A stretch of 64,000 nucleotides of DNA from ZC4RG20 sp963782445. Lineage in GTDB: Bacteria > Pseudomonadota > Gammaproteobacteria > Steroidobacterales > Rariloculaceae. Location of the stretch: positions 3,224,001-3,288,000 of the forward strand of contig CAWAJM010000001.1 in assembly GCA_963782445.1 (NCBI GenBank), in the 5' to 3' direction. A program made the translations under genes and the position numbers. Below the pieces are notes generated by a model, which saw only the letters and a program-made list of their open reading frames with translations, searched no databases and was not told where the DNA came from. Below are positions 1 through 9,111 of the stretch, one piece after another (position 1 is the first letter of the stretch; each line of letters begins with the position of its first letter).

Positions 1-21
1 TCTGCGCCATGTCTCGAAGCT

Positions 22-3000
22 TCACCGCAACCATACTCGCAGGAGCGACAGGAGCTTCTCGACTTCGACGGGTTTGGCGATGAACTCGTTGGCACCGGCC
101 TCGAGACATGCGGCCCGATCGTCCGGCATGGCCTTGGACGTGAGCGCGATGATCGGCAGCGAAGCCCAGCGCGAGTCCTTGCGAATTTCGCGCGTCGCGG
201 CGAAGCCGTCCATCTCAGGCATCATGAGGTCCATGAGGACGAGATCGACGGGCTCTTCTTCGAGCCGCTCGATGGCCTCCCGGCCGTTCTGCGCCACGTC
301 TATGCGCAAGCCCTTGGGCTCGAGGACGCGCGTCAGAGCGAAGATGCTGCGAACGTCGTCCTCGACGAGCAGGACCCGGCGGCCGTCGAAAACGGCTTCG
401 CGGTCGCGCGCCGCTTCGAGCATCCGGCGATGCGCCTCGGGCAGCTCGGCCTCGACCTTGTGCAGAAACAGCGTCACTTCTTCGAGAAGCCGCTCGGGCG
501 AGCGCGCGCCCTTGACGATGATGGAGGACGACAGGCGGCGCAGCCGCTGCTGCTCGTCGAGGCTCAGCATGCGGCCCGTGTAGACGATGACGGGGGGAAA
601 CGAACACGGCTCGTGGCCGGCCATTCGCTCGAGCAGCTCGAAACCGCTGACGACGGGAAGCATGAGGTCGACCACGCAACAGTCGAACGTCCTGCGGCAC
701 AATTCCGCGATGGCTTCGTCGGCCGTGGCGACCGCCACGATCTCCACGCCGTCCGCCTGCAACAGGCGCGCGATCGCCTCGCGCTGCGTCCCCTCGTCCT
801 CGACGACGAGCACACGCTTCACGTCGCGCAGAAGGTGTTCCTCGAAAGTGCGAAACGCGCCGGCAAGCTGCTCCAGGTCCACGGGCTTGAGTGCAAAACC
901 CACTGCGCCGAGCTCCCGCGCGACTTTGCCGTAATCATGGACGGACACGATGTGCACGGGCACGTGGCGGGCGGCCGGGTCGCGCTTGAGCAGCTCCAGG
1001 ACCGTGAGCCCGGAATGGTCGGGGAGCCCGATATCGAGCAACACGGCGGCCGGGGAATAGGTGCGGGCGAACTTGAGCCCCTCGGCCGCGCCCCGGGCCA
1101 CGACGCATTGGTAGCCGTGCTCGCGCCCGAGGTCGCGAAGGATCTCGGCGAACGCCGGATCGTCCTCGATGACGAGCAGGACGCGCCGCGGATCGGCGAT
1201 CGAGTCGCGATCGTCCTCGACGAACGGCGCGGCAGCCGGCGGCTCGGCGTCGATCGCGGCCGCGAGCTGCCGCGGCGGCCGCCGGTCCGCGGGCGGCTCG
1301 GCTTCGGCCGCGGGCCGGCGCGGGAGCAGGACCGTGAAGGCGCTGCCGAGTCCGCGGCTGCTGCGCAGCGTGATCTCCCCGCCCAGCAGCGCCACGAGCT
1401 CCCGGCTGATCGAAAGTCCGAGCCCTGTCCCGCCGTAGCGCCGGTTCGTGGTCCCGTCTGCCTGCCTGAACGCTTCGAAGATGACCTCCTGCTGCTCGGG
1501 TGCGATACCGATGCCCGTATCCTCGACGGTAAACGCGAGGTGACTCGGACCGTGGCGCGCGACGTGCAGGCGAACCTCGCCCCGCTCCGTGAACTTGAGG
1601 GCGTTCGAGAGCAGATTCGTCAGGACTTGCCGCAAACGCTCGCCATCGGTCTCGAGGGTCTCGGGACAGTCGGGCTCGATGGTCGTGCCGAGAGCGATGT
1701 CGCGCTCGTTCGCGAGGGGCTCGAAGCGGCTCCGCAGGCCTTCTACGAGACAGGCGATCTTCGTCGGCTGGATCTCGAGATCGATCTTGCCCGACTCGAC
1801 CTTGGCCAGATCGAGAATGTCGTTGATGAGCGCAAGCAGGTCGTTGCCGGCGCTGTAGATGCTCTGCGCATACCTGACCTGCTCGGGCGTCAGTGTCCGC
1901 TCCTTGTTGTCCATGAGGAGCTTGGCCAGAATCAAGGAGCTGTTCAACGGCGTCCTGAGCTCGTGGGACATGTTCGCGAGGAACTCGGACTTGTAGCGCG
2001 TCGCGCGCTCGAGCTGCGCGGCCTTGTGCTGCAGCAGCTCCTGAGTCGTCAGCAGCGCCTGCTTCTGAGACTCGAGAAGGCGCGCCTGTTCCTCGAGATG
2101 CGAGTTGGTCTCCTCCAGCGCGGCCTGTTGGTTCTGCAGCTCCTCCTGCGACTCCCTGAGCCGGCACGTCTGCTCCTCGAGACCGTGGTTCGTCGCTTCG
2201 AGCTCCGCCTGCTGCGCCTGCAGCTCCTGGGCCTGGCGCCGCGTCTCCTCGAGCAGCTCGGCTTGCCGCCGGCGGTATTGCTCGGCCCGGAAGGCGGCGC
2301 CGACCGACTCCGTCGCGCGCTCGAGCAGCCGCTTCTCGGCGTTGCCGACCGACCGGAAGAAACCGAGCTCGACTACGGCGGCCGGCGTCCCATCGGCCAA
2401 CGCCGGCACGACGAGCAGCTCCCGGCAGCGGGCCGAGCCGAGGCTCGAATTGACGCGCAGATAGTGTTCCGGGACGTTCTCGACGTGCAGCGCACGCTGC
2501 TCCCGGACGGCCTGGACCGGTAGGCCCGCGATGGTGTCGACGGACCCGTGCTCGGCACCGATGGGTACGGAACCGGCTACCCTGTCTTCGGCTGCGAGCG
2601 CGTAAGCCCCGCATTGGACGAGACGGCCATCGGGCGCGACGGCCTGCACGGCGCCGACGCAGGCGTCCAGGTAAGCGGCAAGAAAGCGCACGACGCGGTC
2701 GCCGAGCTGGTCGAGCCCGAGCTCGCCGTGCAGCCGCGAACTCAGCTGGGCGGCGCCGGCGCGCACCCACGCCTCCACTTCGCGTTGCCGGAAGAAACGC
2801 GCCGTCGTCCAGGCCGAGACGGCAATGAGCAGGAACAGTAGGGCCGGACCGGTCTCGACGAGCAAACTCAAAGACCGCGTCGAGGCGCGGCCGCGGTCCA
2901 GCGTCGCCTGCAGCGTTGCCTGCTGCGAGTTCTCCATCTCGCTCACGAGCCGCCGGATGCTGTCCGTAAGCTCCTCGCCCCGCTCGCTGCGCACGGCGGC

Positions 3001-3588
3001 GAGCGCGGCGGCGGCATGCCCGGTCCGCTGCAGCGAAACCGTCTGGCGCAGCTCGGCAAGCCTCCGGTCGACGAGCTGACCGAGCAGGTCCGCGCGCTTG
3101 GCCTCGGCGGGCCCGGCGCTCAGCGAGCCCTGCAGGTCCGCGAGCTGGGTGCGCAGGGACGAGCGCGCGTTCTCGTAGGGCTGCAGGTAGCGCGCGTCGC
3201 CCGTGAGCACGTAGCCGCGCTCGCCGGTCTCCGCGTCCATGATCGACACGAGCACGGACTCGAGCCGCTGTAGCGTCTCGAGCGTATTCGTCGTGAGATC
3301 GGTCACGGCGAGGCGGTCCTGGAAGCCGCGATAGGAAAGAATGGCGATGGCCGCGAGCGCGAGCACCTCGAGGACGAACGTGGCGAGCACCCAAGGCGGC
3401 AGCATGGCGCCCGCGCGCCACGGCGCACTCGGCTGCCGAGCATCCAGCGCGGGGCTCGTCGGGGCGCTTTGGCTGTTGATCGTGCGGCTCCTATCCGACC
3501 GGCTCGGCTCGCACTCTCTCACTGGGTTCGAGCGCATCCACGTAACGTCTCGCATGAACCGAGCGGCAAGCCGCGGCGGAGCCGCCAT
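22..3588 (-). CDS. Hybrid sensor histidine kinase with CHASE3, GAF and three receiver domains
   Basis: A membrane-bound sensor that probably autophosphorylates and relays phosphate through three C-terminal receivers. Reading from the N-terminus (1188 aa): a basic Ser/Pro-rich leader, TM1 at about 66-86, a CHASE3 region with the typical ETGERGYVLTGD stretch, TM2 near 248-266, a GAF domain at about 275-440, a Gln/Glu/Leu-rich coiled coil to about 535, then HisKA (SHELRTPLN, His near 541) and HATPase_c (DTGIGI, GGTGLGLSIS). The receivers have Asp near 849 (LLDIGLP), 972 (VVDLMLP) and 1118 (LMDLMMPEMDG). No HPt domain is present, so a relay partner lies elsewhere. The start is uncertain: the Met just before TM1 (about residue 62) is also plausible. 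It lies 108 bp downstream of the stress-protein gene on the same strand and may share its transcript. Confidence 0.9.
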   Translation of the reverse strand: MAAPPRLAARFMRDVTWMRSNPVRECEPSRSDRSRTINSQSAPTSPALDARQPSAPWRAGAMLPPWVLATFVLEVLALAAIAILSYRGFQDRLAVTDLTTNTLETLQRLESVLVSIMDAETGERGYVLTGDARYLQPYENARSSLRTQLADLQGSLSAGPAEAKRADLLGQLVDRRLAELRQTVSLQRTGHAAAALAAVRSERGEELTDSIRRLVSEMENSQQATLQATLDRGRASTRSLSLLVETGPALLFLLIAVSAWTTARFFRQREVEAWVRAGAAQLSSRLHGELGLDQLGDRVVRFLAAYLDACVGAVQAVAPDGRLVQCGAYALAAEDRVAGSVPIGAEHGSVDTIAGLPVQAVREQRALHVENVPEHYLRVNSSLGSARCRELLVVPALADGTPAAVVELGFFRSVGNAEKRLLERATESVGAAFRAEQYRRRQAELLEETRRQAQELQAQQAELEATNHGLEEQTCRLRESQEELQNQQAALEETNSHLEEQARLLESQKQALLTTQELLQHKAAQLERATRYKSEFLANMSHELRTPLNSSLILAKLLMDNKERTLTPEQVRYAQSIYSAGNDLLALINDILDLAKVESGKIDLEIQPTKIACLVEGLRSRFEPLANERDIALGTTIEPDCPETLETDGERLRQVLTNLLSNALKFTERGEVRLHVARHGPSHLAFTVEDTGIGIAPEQQEVIFEAFRQADGTTNRRYGGTGLGLSISRELVALLGGEITLRSSRGLGSAFTVLLPRRPAAEAEPPADRRPPRQLAAAIDAEPPAAAPFVEDDRDSIADPRRVLLVIEDDPAFAEILRDLGREHGYQCVVARGAAEGLKFARTYSPAAVLLDIGLPDHSGLTVLELLKRDPAARHVPVHIVSVHDYGKVARELGAVGFALKPVDLEQLAGAFRTFEEHLLRDVKRVLVVEDEGTQREAIARLLQADGVEIVAVATADEAIAELCRRTFDCCVVDLMLPVVSGFELLERMAGHEPCSFPPVIVYTGRMLSLDEQQRLRRLSSSIIVKGARSPERLLEEVTLFLHKVEAELPEAHRRMLEAARDREAVFDGRRVLLVEDDVRSIFALTRVLEPKGLRIDVAQNGREAIERLEEEPVDLVLMDLMMPEMDGFAATREIRKDSRWASLPIIALTSKAMPDDRAACLEAGANEFIAKPVEVEKLLSLLRVWLR

Positions 3589-3696
3589 AGTACCACCCGA
3601 TCGAACATCTTGAGCAGGGAGGTGCGGCCGTGGACGCGCGTCGATTAAGAATCTGTAATGTTTCGGCGTTCCCGCGGCTCTCGAGTCGCGGTTCGA

Positions 3697-4548
3697 TCAC
3701 CGATAAGCGGGCACGATGAGCACATCACAAGGCGGGGCGTCCAATATGTCGGCTGCGACCGAGCCGAAAACCGTTCGCCCGATACCGGTGCGCCCATGTG
3801 TGCCGATCACGATGAGCTGCGCCGACACGCGCCGGCACTCGGCATAGAGAACCGCTCGCGCCTCGCCTTCCCGCAGAGTCGCCTCCAGTGCGTCCGGGCG
3901 GATTCCCGCTTCGAAGGCGCGGTCGCGCAGCAGCTCCATCTCCTCCTGCAAAAAAGCATCGAGCTGCAGCCTCCGCTCGTAGGCCACCTGCTCGGTGACG
4001 CTCGGATGTCCGAGAAAGCCTTTGTAAGGCACGTGGAACGCATGGACGAGATGCAGGCGCGCGCCGGGCGCGATGGCGAATGCCTCCCGAATGGCGGCTC
4101 GTGCATATAGCGAGAAGTCCACACCGACGACGACGCGCGCATACGCACCGGCCACATCGTCTTTGACGAGCAGCATGGGACATCGGCCGTGCTTTAGTAT
4201 GTGGCCCACCGTCGTCTCGGAGAAGGCCGGTCGAGGTTCGGTTTCTCGGTGCATACCCACCACGATCAGATCGGTCTTCGCAGACTCGGCCAGTCTCACA
4301 ACGTCGAGCTTGGGCCGCCCGAGGACCACGTCGATGCCGGCCGCAACGCCGCCGGCCATCTCGTTGCACTCGCGCGCGAGCGCCTTCTTGGCCCAGGCCG
4401 TGCAATGCTCGCGCAACTCGAGCGGAAGATTGGCATCCACCACGTGCACGACGCGCAGCTCCGCGTGCAACTCCTTCGCGAGTGCGAACGCGCGTGCCAA
4501 CGCTCGGTCGGAGAGCCCCGACAGATCCGAAGCTGCAAGGATCTTCAT
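3697..4548 (-). CDS. Tandem universal stress protein (two UspA domains)
   Basis: A 283-aa cytoplasmic protein with two UspA repeats. The first (about 1-140) opens with MKILAASDLSGLSDRAL; the second starts near 145 with VVVGVDFSLYARAAI. The second domain ends in a G-T-H-G-R-T-G segment followed by VFGSVA, the usual ATP-binding signature; the first repeat has the more degenerate VVGMH..T..TVGHIL. A clear Shine-Dalgarno (AGGAGA) stands before the ATG. The gene is 24 bp downstream of the last antiporter-like subunit on the same strand, so it is probably the distal gene of that operon and may sense ATP or ionic stress linked to it (inference). Confidence 0.9.
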   Translation of the reverse strand: MKILAASDLSGLSDRALARAFALAKELHAELRVVHVVDANLPLELREHCTAWAKKALARECNEMAGGVAAGIDVVLGRPKLDVVRLAESAKTDLIVVGMHRETEPRPAFSETTVGHILKHGRCPMLLVKDDVAGAYARVVVGVDFSLYARAAIREAFAIAPGARLHLVHAFHVPYKGFLGHPSVTEQVAYERRLQLDAFLQEEMELLRDRAFEAGIRPDALEATLREGEARAVLYAECRRVSAQLIVIGTHGRTGIGRTVFGSVAADILDAPPCDVLIVPAYR

Positions 4549-4572
4549 CGTTCCGTCTCCTGCGTCTCCCGG

Positions 4573-5859
4573 CTATCCGGACAACCAAGCCAATAGCAGT
4601 CCCAAAACAATGAACACCAACAAAGCCCGGTCCCAGCGGCCCGCGCCGCCGCTCCGGCCCGTCTCCAGGGTCCGCCGGCGGATCGCCTCCGCCACCCGCG
4701 GCGTGAACGCCAGAGCGGACCGAACCCGCATCGTTCGGCCCTGGCTCCATCGAAGCAGCCCGGTGAACCGCGGCCCGAAGCTCGATCGATTCTCCGGTAG
4801 CGCCATAGCAGCCAGCGGCCGCCTGCCGTGCCGCAGCTTGTCCTGGACAAAGGGAAGCGCCAATGCAGCCAAACCGAAGGCCGCGATATAGAGATACGTC
4901 CAATGCTGGTAGCGCTCCCAGACTGAGGGAACGGCTAGGGCTCTTCCGAGAAGCGCTGCAAATATCCCCGTGCCGACGATGACGCCCCAGGCCGGCATCG
5001 AATCGGCGGCGCGCCGGCTAATCAGCCTGCCTGCGCCGTAGGCCGCACCGGCGACGCCCAGCACTTGGAGCCCGGCTCCCAAGGGGACGTCCGCCAGCTG
5101 CCCCAGCGGCAACCAACGGACCGCGCCCAGCAGCGCCATTGCCACGGGCACGCCGCCCATGAGCCCGGCGGCCGAGCGCTGTGTCGATCGATATCCCAAC
5201 GGTAACCACACGTGGACCGGCCACAGCCCGGCTTTGAGGGCAAAGCCGCAGAGACCGTACAGCAAGTAGCCCTGGACATGGTCGGTGCCGACGACGGCGT
5301 GACGTACGACGGAAAATCGCACATCCGCCGTCGCCGTCGCGGCAATCAGCGCGGCTTCGAACAGGAGCTGATCGGCGATCACCAAAGCGATAACGTAGAT
5401 GCGCGCTCCCCGACGCGCTGCCGCGCCGGCACCATCGACGAATACGCCGTAAAATCCGTAACCCATCAAGACCGAGAAAACGAAAAAGCTGACGACATCC
5501 GCCGCTAGGATGGCGCCGACGTTTCCGGCGAGCGCCAGGGCAAAAAAAGTCGAGCCGTGTTGGGCGGCCACCGTGCCGGGCCTGCCGCGCTGGCCGAGCA
5601 TCGCGGTAAGCCAAAGCACGACGGACATGGCCAGGATCCAGCGCAGCTGCCCCTCGAGCTCCAACCCCATCCCCGACATGAACGGCGGCAGCGCCACCGA
5701 TGCACTCCCAGGCCATATGACCAATACGGCGGCCGGCACAATGGCCGAATAACGCAGCCGGCCCTCACCCCCTCGAAGCCACGGGCAGGCAAGCAGCAAC
5801 GGCCAAGCAACGGCTCCCCAAAGAAGCTGCGCATGAACAAGGGCCGGGAGGCCGTTCAA
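4573..5859 (-). CDS. Degenerate antiporter-like (NuoM/MrpD-type) membrane subunit
   Basis: A roughly 428-aa polytopic membrane protein of the proton-conducting NuoL/M/N-MrpA/D family, recognisable by AGLWPVHVWLPLGY. I chose the TTG at 5859, which overlaps the TGA of the upstream subunit (TTGA) and follows a GGAGG Shine-Dalgarno by 5 nt; anything further upstream reads inside the previous gene out of frame. Two functional positions seem lost. The helix that normally carries a Glu reads FFVFSVLMGYG (about residue 120), and the segment where siblings read ALL..VVVKAG reads GGVPVAMALLGAV (about residue 240), without Lys. The protein is also shorter than its siblings (486 and 495 aa). It is probably a structural or modified subunit of the Mrp/Mbh-like complex. 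Confidence 0.75.
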   Translation of the reverse strand: MNGLPALVHAQLLWGAVAWPLLLACPWLRGGEGRLRYSAIVPAAVLVIWPGSASVALPPFMSGMGLELEGQLRWILAMSVVLWLTAMLGQRGRPGTVAAQHGSTFFALALAGNVGAILAADVVSFFVFSVLMGYGFYGVFVDGAGAAARRGARIYVIALVIADQLLFEAALIAATATADVRFSVVRHAVVGTDHVQGYLLYGLCGFALKAGLWPVHVWLPLGYRSTQRSAAGLMGGVPVAMALLGAVRWLPLGQLADVPLGAGLQVLGVAGAAYGAGRLISRRAADSMPAWGVIVGTGIFAALLGRALAVPSVWERYQHWTYLYIAAFGLAALALPFVQDKLRHGRRPLAAMALPENRSSFGPRFTGLLRWSQGRTMRVRSALAFTPRVAEAIRRRTLETGRSGGAGRWDRALLVFIVLGLLLAWLSG

Positions 5860-7343
5860 AACTCCCTCCGGGCAATCAGCTCCGCCCATCCCAACGGGCT
5901 GAACGGCATCGCCGCCATGAGCCCGGCAAACAACGCCAATACGGAGGTCGCAACGGGTGGCAACAGCAAGGCCAGCGCGGTTTCCCTCCGCCCGAAGGTC
6001 CGCTGCGGCCAGTTCCTCGAAGACTCCCGAAACCAGGCACGATGGAGTATCGGCAGGAAGTAGGCCGCATTGAGCACACTGCTGCCGGCCAGCACGTAGA
6101 CGACCCAGGTCTGGCCCGCCTCCAGCGCCCCCAAGCCGAGGTACCACTTGCTGACGAAACCGGCGACCGGCGGCAAGCCGATCATGCCGAAAGCGCCGAC
6201 CGTGAAGGCCGCCATGGTCCATGGCATGCGGCGGCCCACCCCGTCCATCTCGCTTATCTTGTGAATACCGAGCGTTTCGGCAAGATTACCGGCGCAGAAG
6301 AACAAGGTTATCTTCATGAGACCTTGGTGCACCAAGTGAACGATACCGCCGATGCTTGCGACGGGCCCCACTATCGATACGCCGAGGACGATATACGAGA
6401 CTTGACTGACGGTAGAGTAGGCGAGCCGCCGTTTGAGGTCGTCCTGAAACAGCGCCCGCAACGATCCGTAAACGATCGTCACTGCGGCGACAGCAGCCAG
6501 AGGTCCGATCACGCCGAGCGACGCGGCCGTCTGCACACCGAAGACGTCGTAGACGACACGCACGATGCCGTAAGCGCCGGCTTTGACCACGGCCACCGCG
6601 TGCAGCAGCGCGCTGACCGGTGCAGGGGCGATCATGGCGCGAGGCAGCCAGCCGTGCAGCGGAACGAGCGCCGCCTTCACGCCGAGCCCTGCAATCAGCA
6701 GGGCGAAGATCGTTACGAGCGCGGCGCGGTGCCCGTCGCCGAGCGGCGCGACGAACCCCCTGGTGGCGAATTCCAGCGTGCCGGTCAGCGAATACAGCCA
6801 AACGGTCGCCACCATGAGCAGCGCACCGCCCAAGACCGTATACGCGAGATATACCCGCCCCGCCCGGCGCGCGGCTTCCGTCCCGCGATGGACGACGAGC
6901 GGGTACGTCGACAGCGTCAGCATTTCGTAGAACAGCAAAAAGGTAATCAGGTTGTCCGCCAGAGCTACGCCGACGGTCGAGGTCACGCAGAGGCTGAAGA
7001 AACCGAAGAAGCGGCTCCGATTGGGCGAGTTCTCGAGATACCCCACCGCGTAGATGGTCGTGACGAGCCAAAGCACCGTGGACAGCGTCGCGAAGAACAT
7101 AGATAGCGAACTCGCCCGCAGTGCGATGTCGAGATGCGGCAGTATGGGCAGGCGATCTACGTACACGTGCCCGTGATACACCCCCGAGATCATCCAGCCC
7201 ACCAATCCGAGCTTTGCGAAAGCACCGGCAAAGTTGAGCGTCGTGCGCAACCGAACGCTTTCCTCGGCCAGGAAGAAGATCAGGACGCCCGGCACGAAGG
7301 AACTGGCCAGCACGAGAGGGAGTAGCCACGTATCCTGCGTCAT
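5856..7343 (-). CDS. Second MrpD/NuoM-like antiporter subunit
   Basis: A 495-aa polytopic membrane protein with about 14 hydrophobic helices and a full proton-conducting transporter domain (PF00361 type). The family residues are in place: Glu140 in LLFYEMLTLS, Lys253 in AVAVVKAGAYG, and the PLHGWLPRAMIAPAPVSALL stretch. The gene starts at the ATG at 7343, which overlaps the TGA of mnhD (ATGA), so translational coupling is likely. It probably forms one proton or sodium path in the membrane arm of the Mrp-type complex encoded by this operon. It resembles MrpD and NuoM more than NuoL, with no long lateral-helix extension. Confidence 0.85.
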   Translation of the reverse strand: MTQDTWLLPLVLASSFVPGVLIFFLAEESVRLRTTLNFAGAFAKLGLVGWMISGVYHGHVYVDRLPILPHLDIALRASSLSMFFATLSTVLWLVTTIYAVGYLENSPNRSRFFGFFSLCVTSTVGVALADNLITFLLFYEMLTLSTYPLVVHRGTEAARRAGRVYLAYTVLGGALLMVATVWLYSLTGTLEFATRGFVAPLGDGHRAALVTIFALLIAGLGVKAALVPLHGWLPRAMIAPAPVSALLHAVAVVKAGAYGIVRVVYDVFGVQTAASLGVIGPLAAVAAVTIVYGSLRALFQDDLKRRLAYSTVSQVSYIVLGVSIVGPVASIGGIVHLVHQGLMKITLFFCAGNLAETLGIHKISEMDGVGRRMPWTMAAFTVGAFGMIGLPPVAGFVSKWYLGLGALEAGQTWVVYVLAGSSVLNAAYFLPILHRAWFRESSRNWPQRTFGRRETALALLLPPVATSVLALFAGLMAAMPFSPLGWAELIARREF

Positions 7344-8800
7344 GGTCCGGTCCCGCCCTGGGCGAAGGGTGCGCCTATGTCCAGAAGCGGAAGCACTGCA
7401 GGCGCGACGAACCCAAGGACGATGGCACCGACGGCTAGCGCGAACGGCGCCCATTGCATGCGCGCGGAAACCGCCCCCGGTGCGTCCCGGTGTGCGGCCG
7501 GATTGAACGCATGCCCCAACACCTTGAACACATAGGCCGGCGCAAGCAGGCCGCCGACTACGATTACGGCCGCCCAGCCCCATTGGCTCTGCCCGACGGC
7601 CGCCTCCAGCAGCAGCCACTTGCCGATGAATCCGCCGCTCGGAGGCAATCCCATGATGCTCACTGCGGCCAGCGCGAAGGCGCCGGAGGTCAAAGGCAAA
7701 CGCTGCATCGTTCGATCGAGCTCGGCGATGCGGTCGTGCCCGGCGGCGTGCATGAGATTGCCCGCCGATAGAAAGATGGCGCCCTTTGCCAGCGCGTGCG
7801 AGAGCGCCAGATAGACGACGGCGTTCCATACGGAGGCGCCGGCGGAAATGGCGAGCGGAAACGCGAGGAACAAGTAGCCGATCTGCGCGACGGTGGAGTA
7901 AGCGACGAGCAGCTTCAATCTCGTCTGGCGCAAGGCCTGCACGGACCCCCATAGGATGGCCCCAGCTCCAAGCGCGCCGAGCAAGGGCGCCGCACCCGGA
8001 CTCAGCGGACCGAACACCGTGAGCCACAAACGCAAGAAGATGTAGAAGGAGGCTTTGACGACCAATCCGGAAAGCAGCGCGCTCACGGGCGCCGGTGCGC
8101 TTGAATGGGCGGGCGGAAGCCAAAAGTGCAGCGGGAACAGAGCTGTTTTGAGAAGCAGGCCCGCACCCATCATCCCAAACGCCGCCCAGACCGCCGGACC
8201 CGGCTGCACGCGCTCGGCGAGTATCGAAATATCGACGCTGCCGAAGGAGTGATAAAGCAGCGCAACGCCGAAAAGATAGCAAAGCGAGGCCAGAAGACTC
8301 GCGAGCAGGTAGCGCATGGCACCGACGAGAGCATCTTTCTCACCGCTCAGAGCGGCGAGCGCAACGGCGCCCAAGCCCAGCAATTCCAGCGTGACGTAGA
8401 GATTGAAGACATCGGCCGCCAGAAACAGCGCGTTCAGCCCCGCCATGACGAGCAGCCACAGCGGCCAGAAGCGAATCGACGCGTCGCCCTCGAAATAGGT
8501 CGTCGCGTAGATACTGATCCCGAGGCCCGCCAACGCTGCGGCCGCCAGCATCCACAAGCTCAGCCCGTCCGCATATAGATCGATGCCGAGCGGCGCGCCC
8601 CAGCCGCCGACCGCATGGTGATAGACGCCTTGATGTGCAAGCTGAAATCCGAGGCCGAAGACCAGAAAAACAGCGCCGACAGCCGCCACCATACCAAGGA
8701 TTCTTGCGATCCCGGCGAACACAAAGCCGAGGATCCCCGTCGTCAAAGGCAGCAGGATCAACAGAGGCGCCCACGGAACGTTAATGGCCGCAGCCCCCAA
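7340..8800 (-). CDS. mnhD: Na+/H+ antiporter subunit D (MrpD/MnhD)
   Basis: A 486-aa membrane protein of the MrpD/NuoN-M family. Glu139 (TLELLGLG) and Lys248 (GLVVKASFY) sit in the expected helices, and the PLHFWLPPAHSSAPAPVSALL signature is intact. The start is a TTG at 8800, 5 nt after the mnhC stop, with a good AGGAG Shine-Dalgarno 8 nt upstream; no ATG is available in that interval. It is predicted to exchange Na+ (or K+) for protons across the inner membrane together with the E, F, G, B and C subunits encoded upstream. Confidence 0.9.
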   Translation of the reverse strand: MGAAAINVPWAPLLILLPLTTGILGFVFAGIARILGMVAAVGAVFLVFGLGFQLAHQGVYHHAVGGWGAPLGIDLYADGLSLWMLAAAALAGLGISIYATTYFEGDASIRFWPLWLLVMAGLNALFLAADVFNLYVTLELLGLGAVALAALSGEKDALVGAMRYLLASLLASLCYLFGVALLYHSFGSVDISILAERVQPGPAVWAAFGMMGAGLLLKTALFPLHFWLPPAHSSAPAPVSALLSGLVVKASFYIFLRLWLTVFGPLSPGAAPLLGALGAGAILWGSVQALRQTRLKLLVAYSTVAQIGYLFLAFPLAISAGASVWNAVVYLALSHALAKGAIFLSAGNLMHAAGHDRIAELDRTMQRLPLTSGAFALAAVSIMGLPPSGGFIGKWLLLEAAVGQSQWGWAAVIVVGGLLAPAYVFKVLGHAFNPAAHRDAPGAVSARMQWAPFALAVGAIVLGFVAPAVLPLLDIGAPFAQGGTGP

Positions 8801-8805
8801 CGGCG

Positions 8806-9111
8806 CTACTCCTGCGAAGCGTTGCCGAGTGTCGCTCGACCGGTCCGAGCGGCCACCTTCAACATCAAAACGATGGCAAAGGCGGTTGCGGCCACCGCAA
8901 CCACGATGCCGGTAATGACCATGGCCAAAGGCACGGCGTCCGGAGAGGCAACGCCGCGCGGCACGTAGGCGACGAGCTCCAGGAAGACGGCGCTGCCCAT
9001 TACATTGATTGCGAGAATCTTGCGCAGCAGATGCTCATGCACAATCAATGCATACAGACCGATGCCGAACAGCCCGATACCGATGAACGCATAAAAGATC
9101 GTATCGTTCAT
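8806..9111 (-). CDS. mnhC: Na+/H+ antiporter subunit C (MrpC/MnhC, NuoK-like)
   Basis: A 101-aa protein with three hydrophobic helices, like NuoK and MrpC in length. Recognisable features are FIGIGLFGIGLYALIVHEHL at the N-terminus, a buried Glu in GSAVFLELVAY, and the following P-LAMVITGIVVAVAATAFAI helix. Translation should start at the ATG at 9111, overlapping the TGA of the upstream fused A/B subunit (ATGA). It is a small core subunit of the Mrp membrane complex. Confidence 0.9.
   Translation of the reverse strand: MNDTIFYAFIGIGLFGIGLYALIVHEHLLRKILAINVMGSAVFLELVAYVPRGVASPDAVPLAMVITGIVVAVAATAFAIVLMLKVAARTGRATLGNASQE

Noticed and set aside
430..2523. Long open frame on the plus strand opposite the hybrid kinase, and similar ones at 935-3421, 21860-24571 and 22389-24560
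   Set aside because: They are shadows of strong genes in GC-rich DNA, with low-complexity Arg/Pro/Ala or Leu/Arg translations and no recognisable domain.
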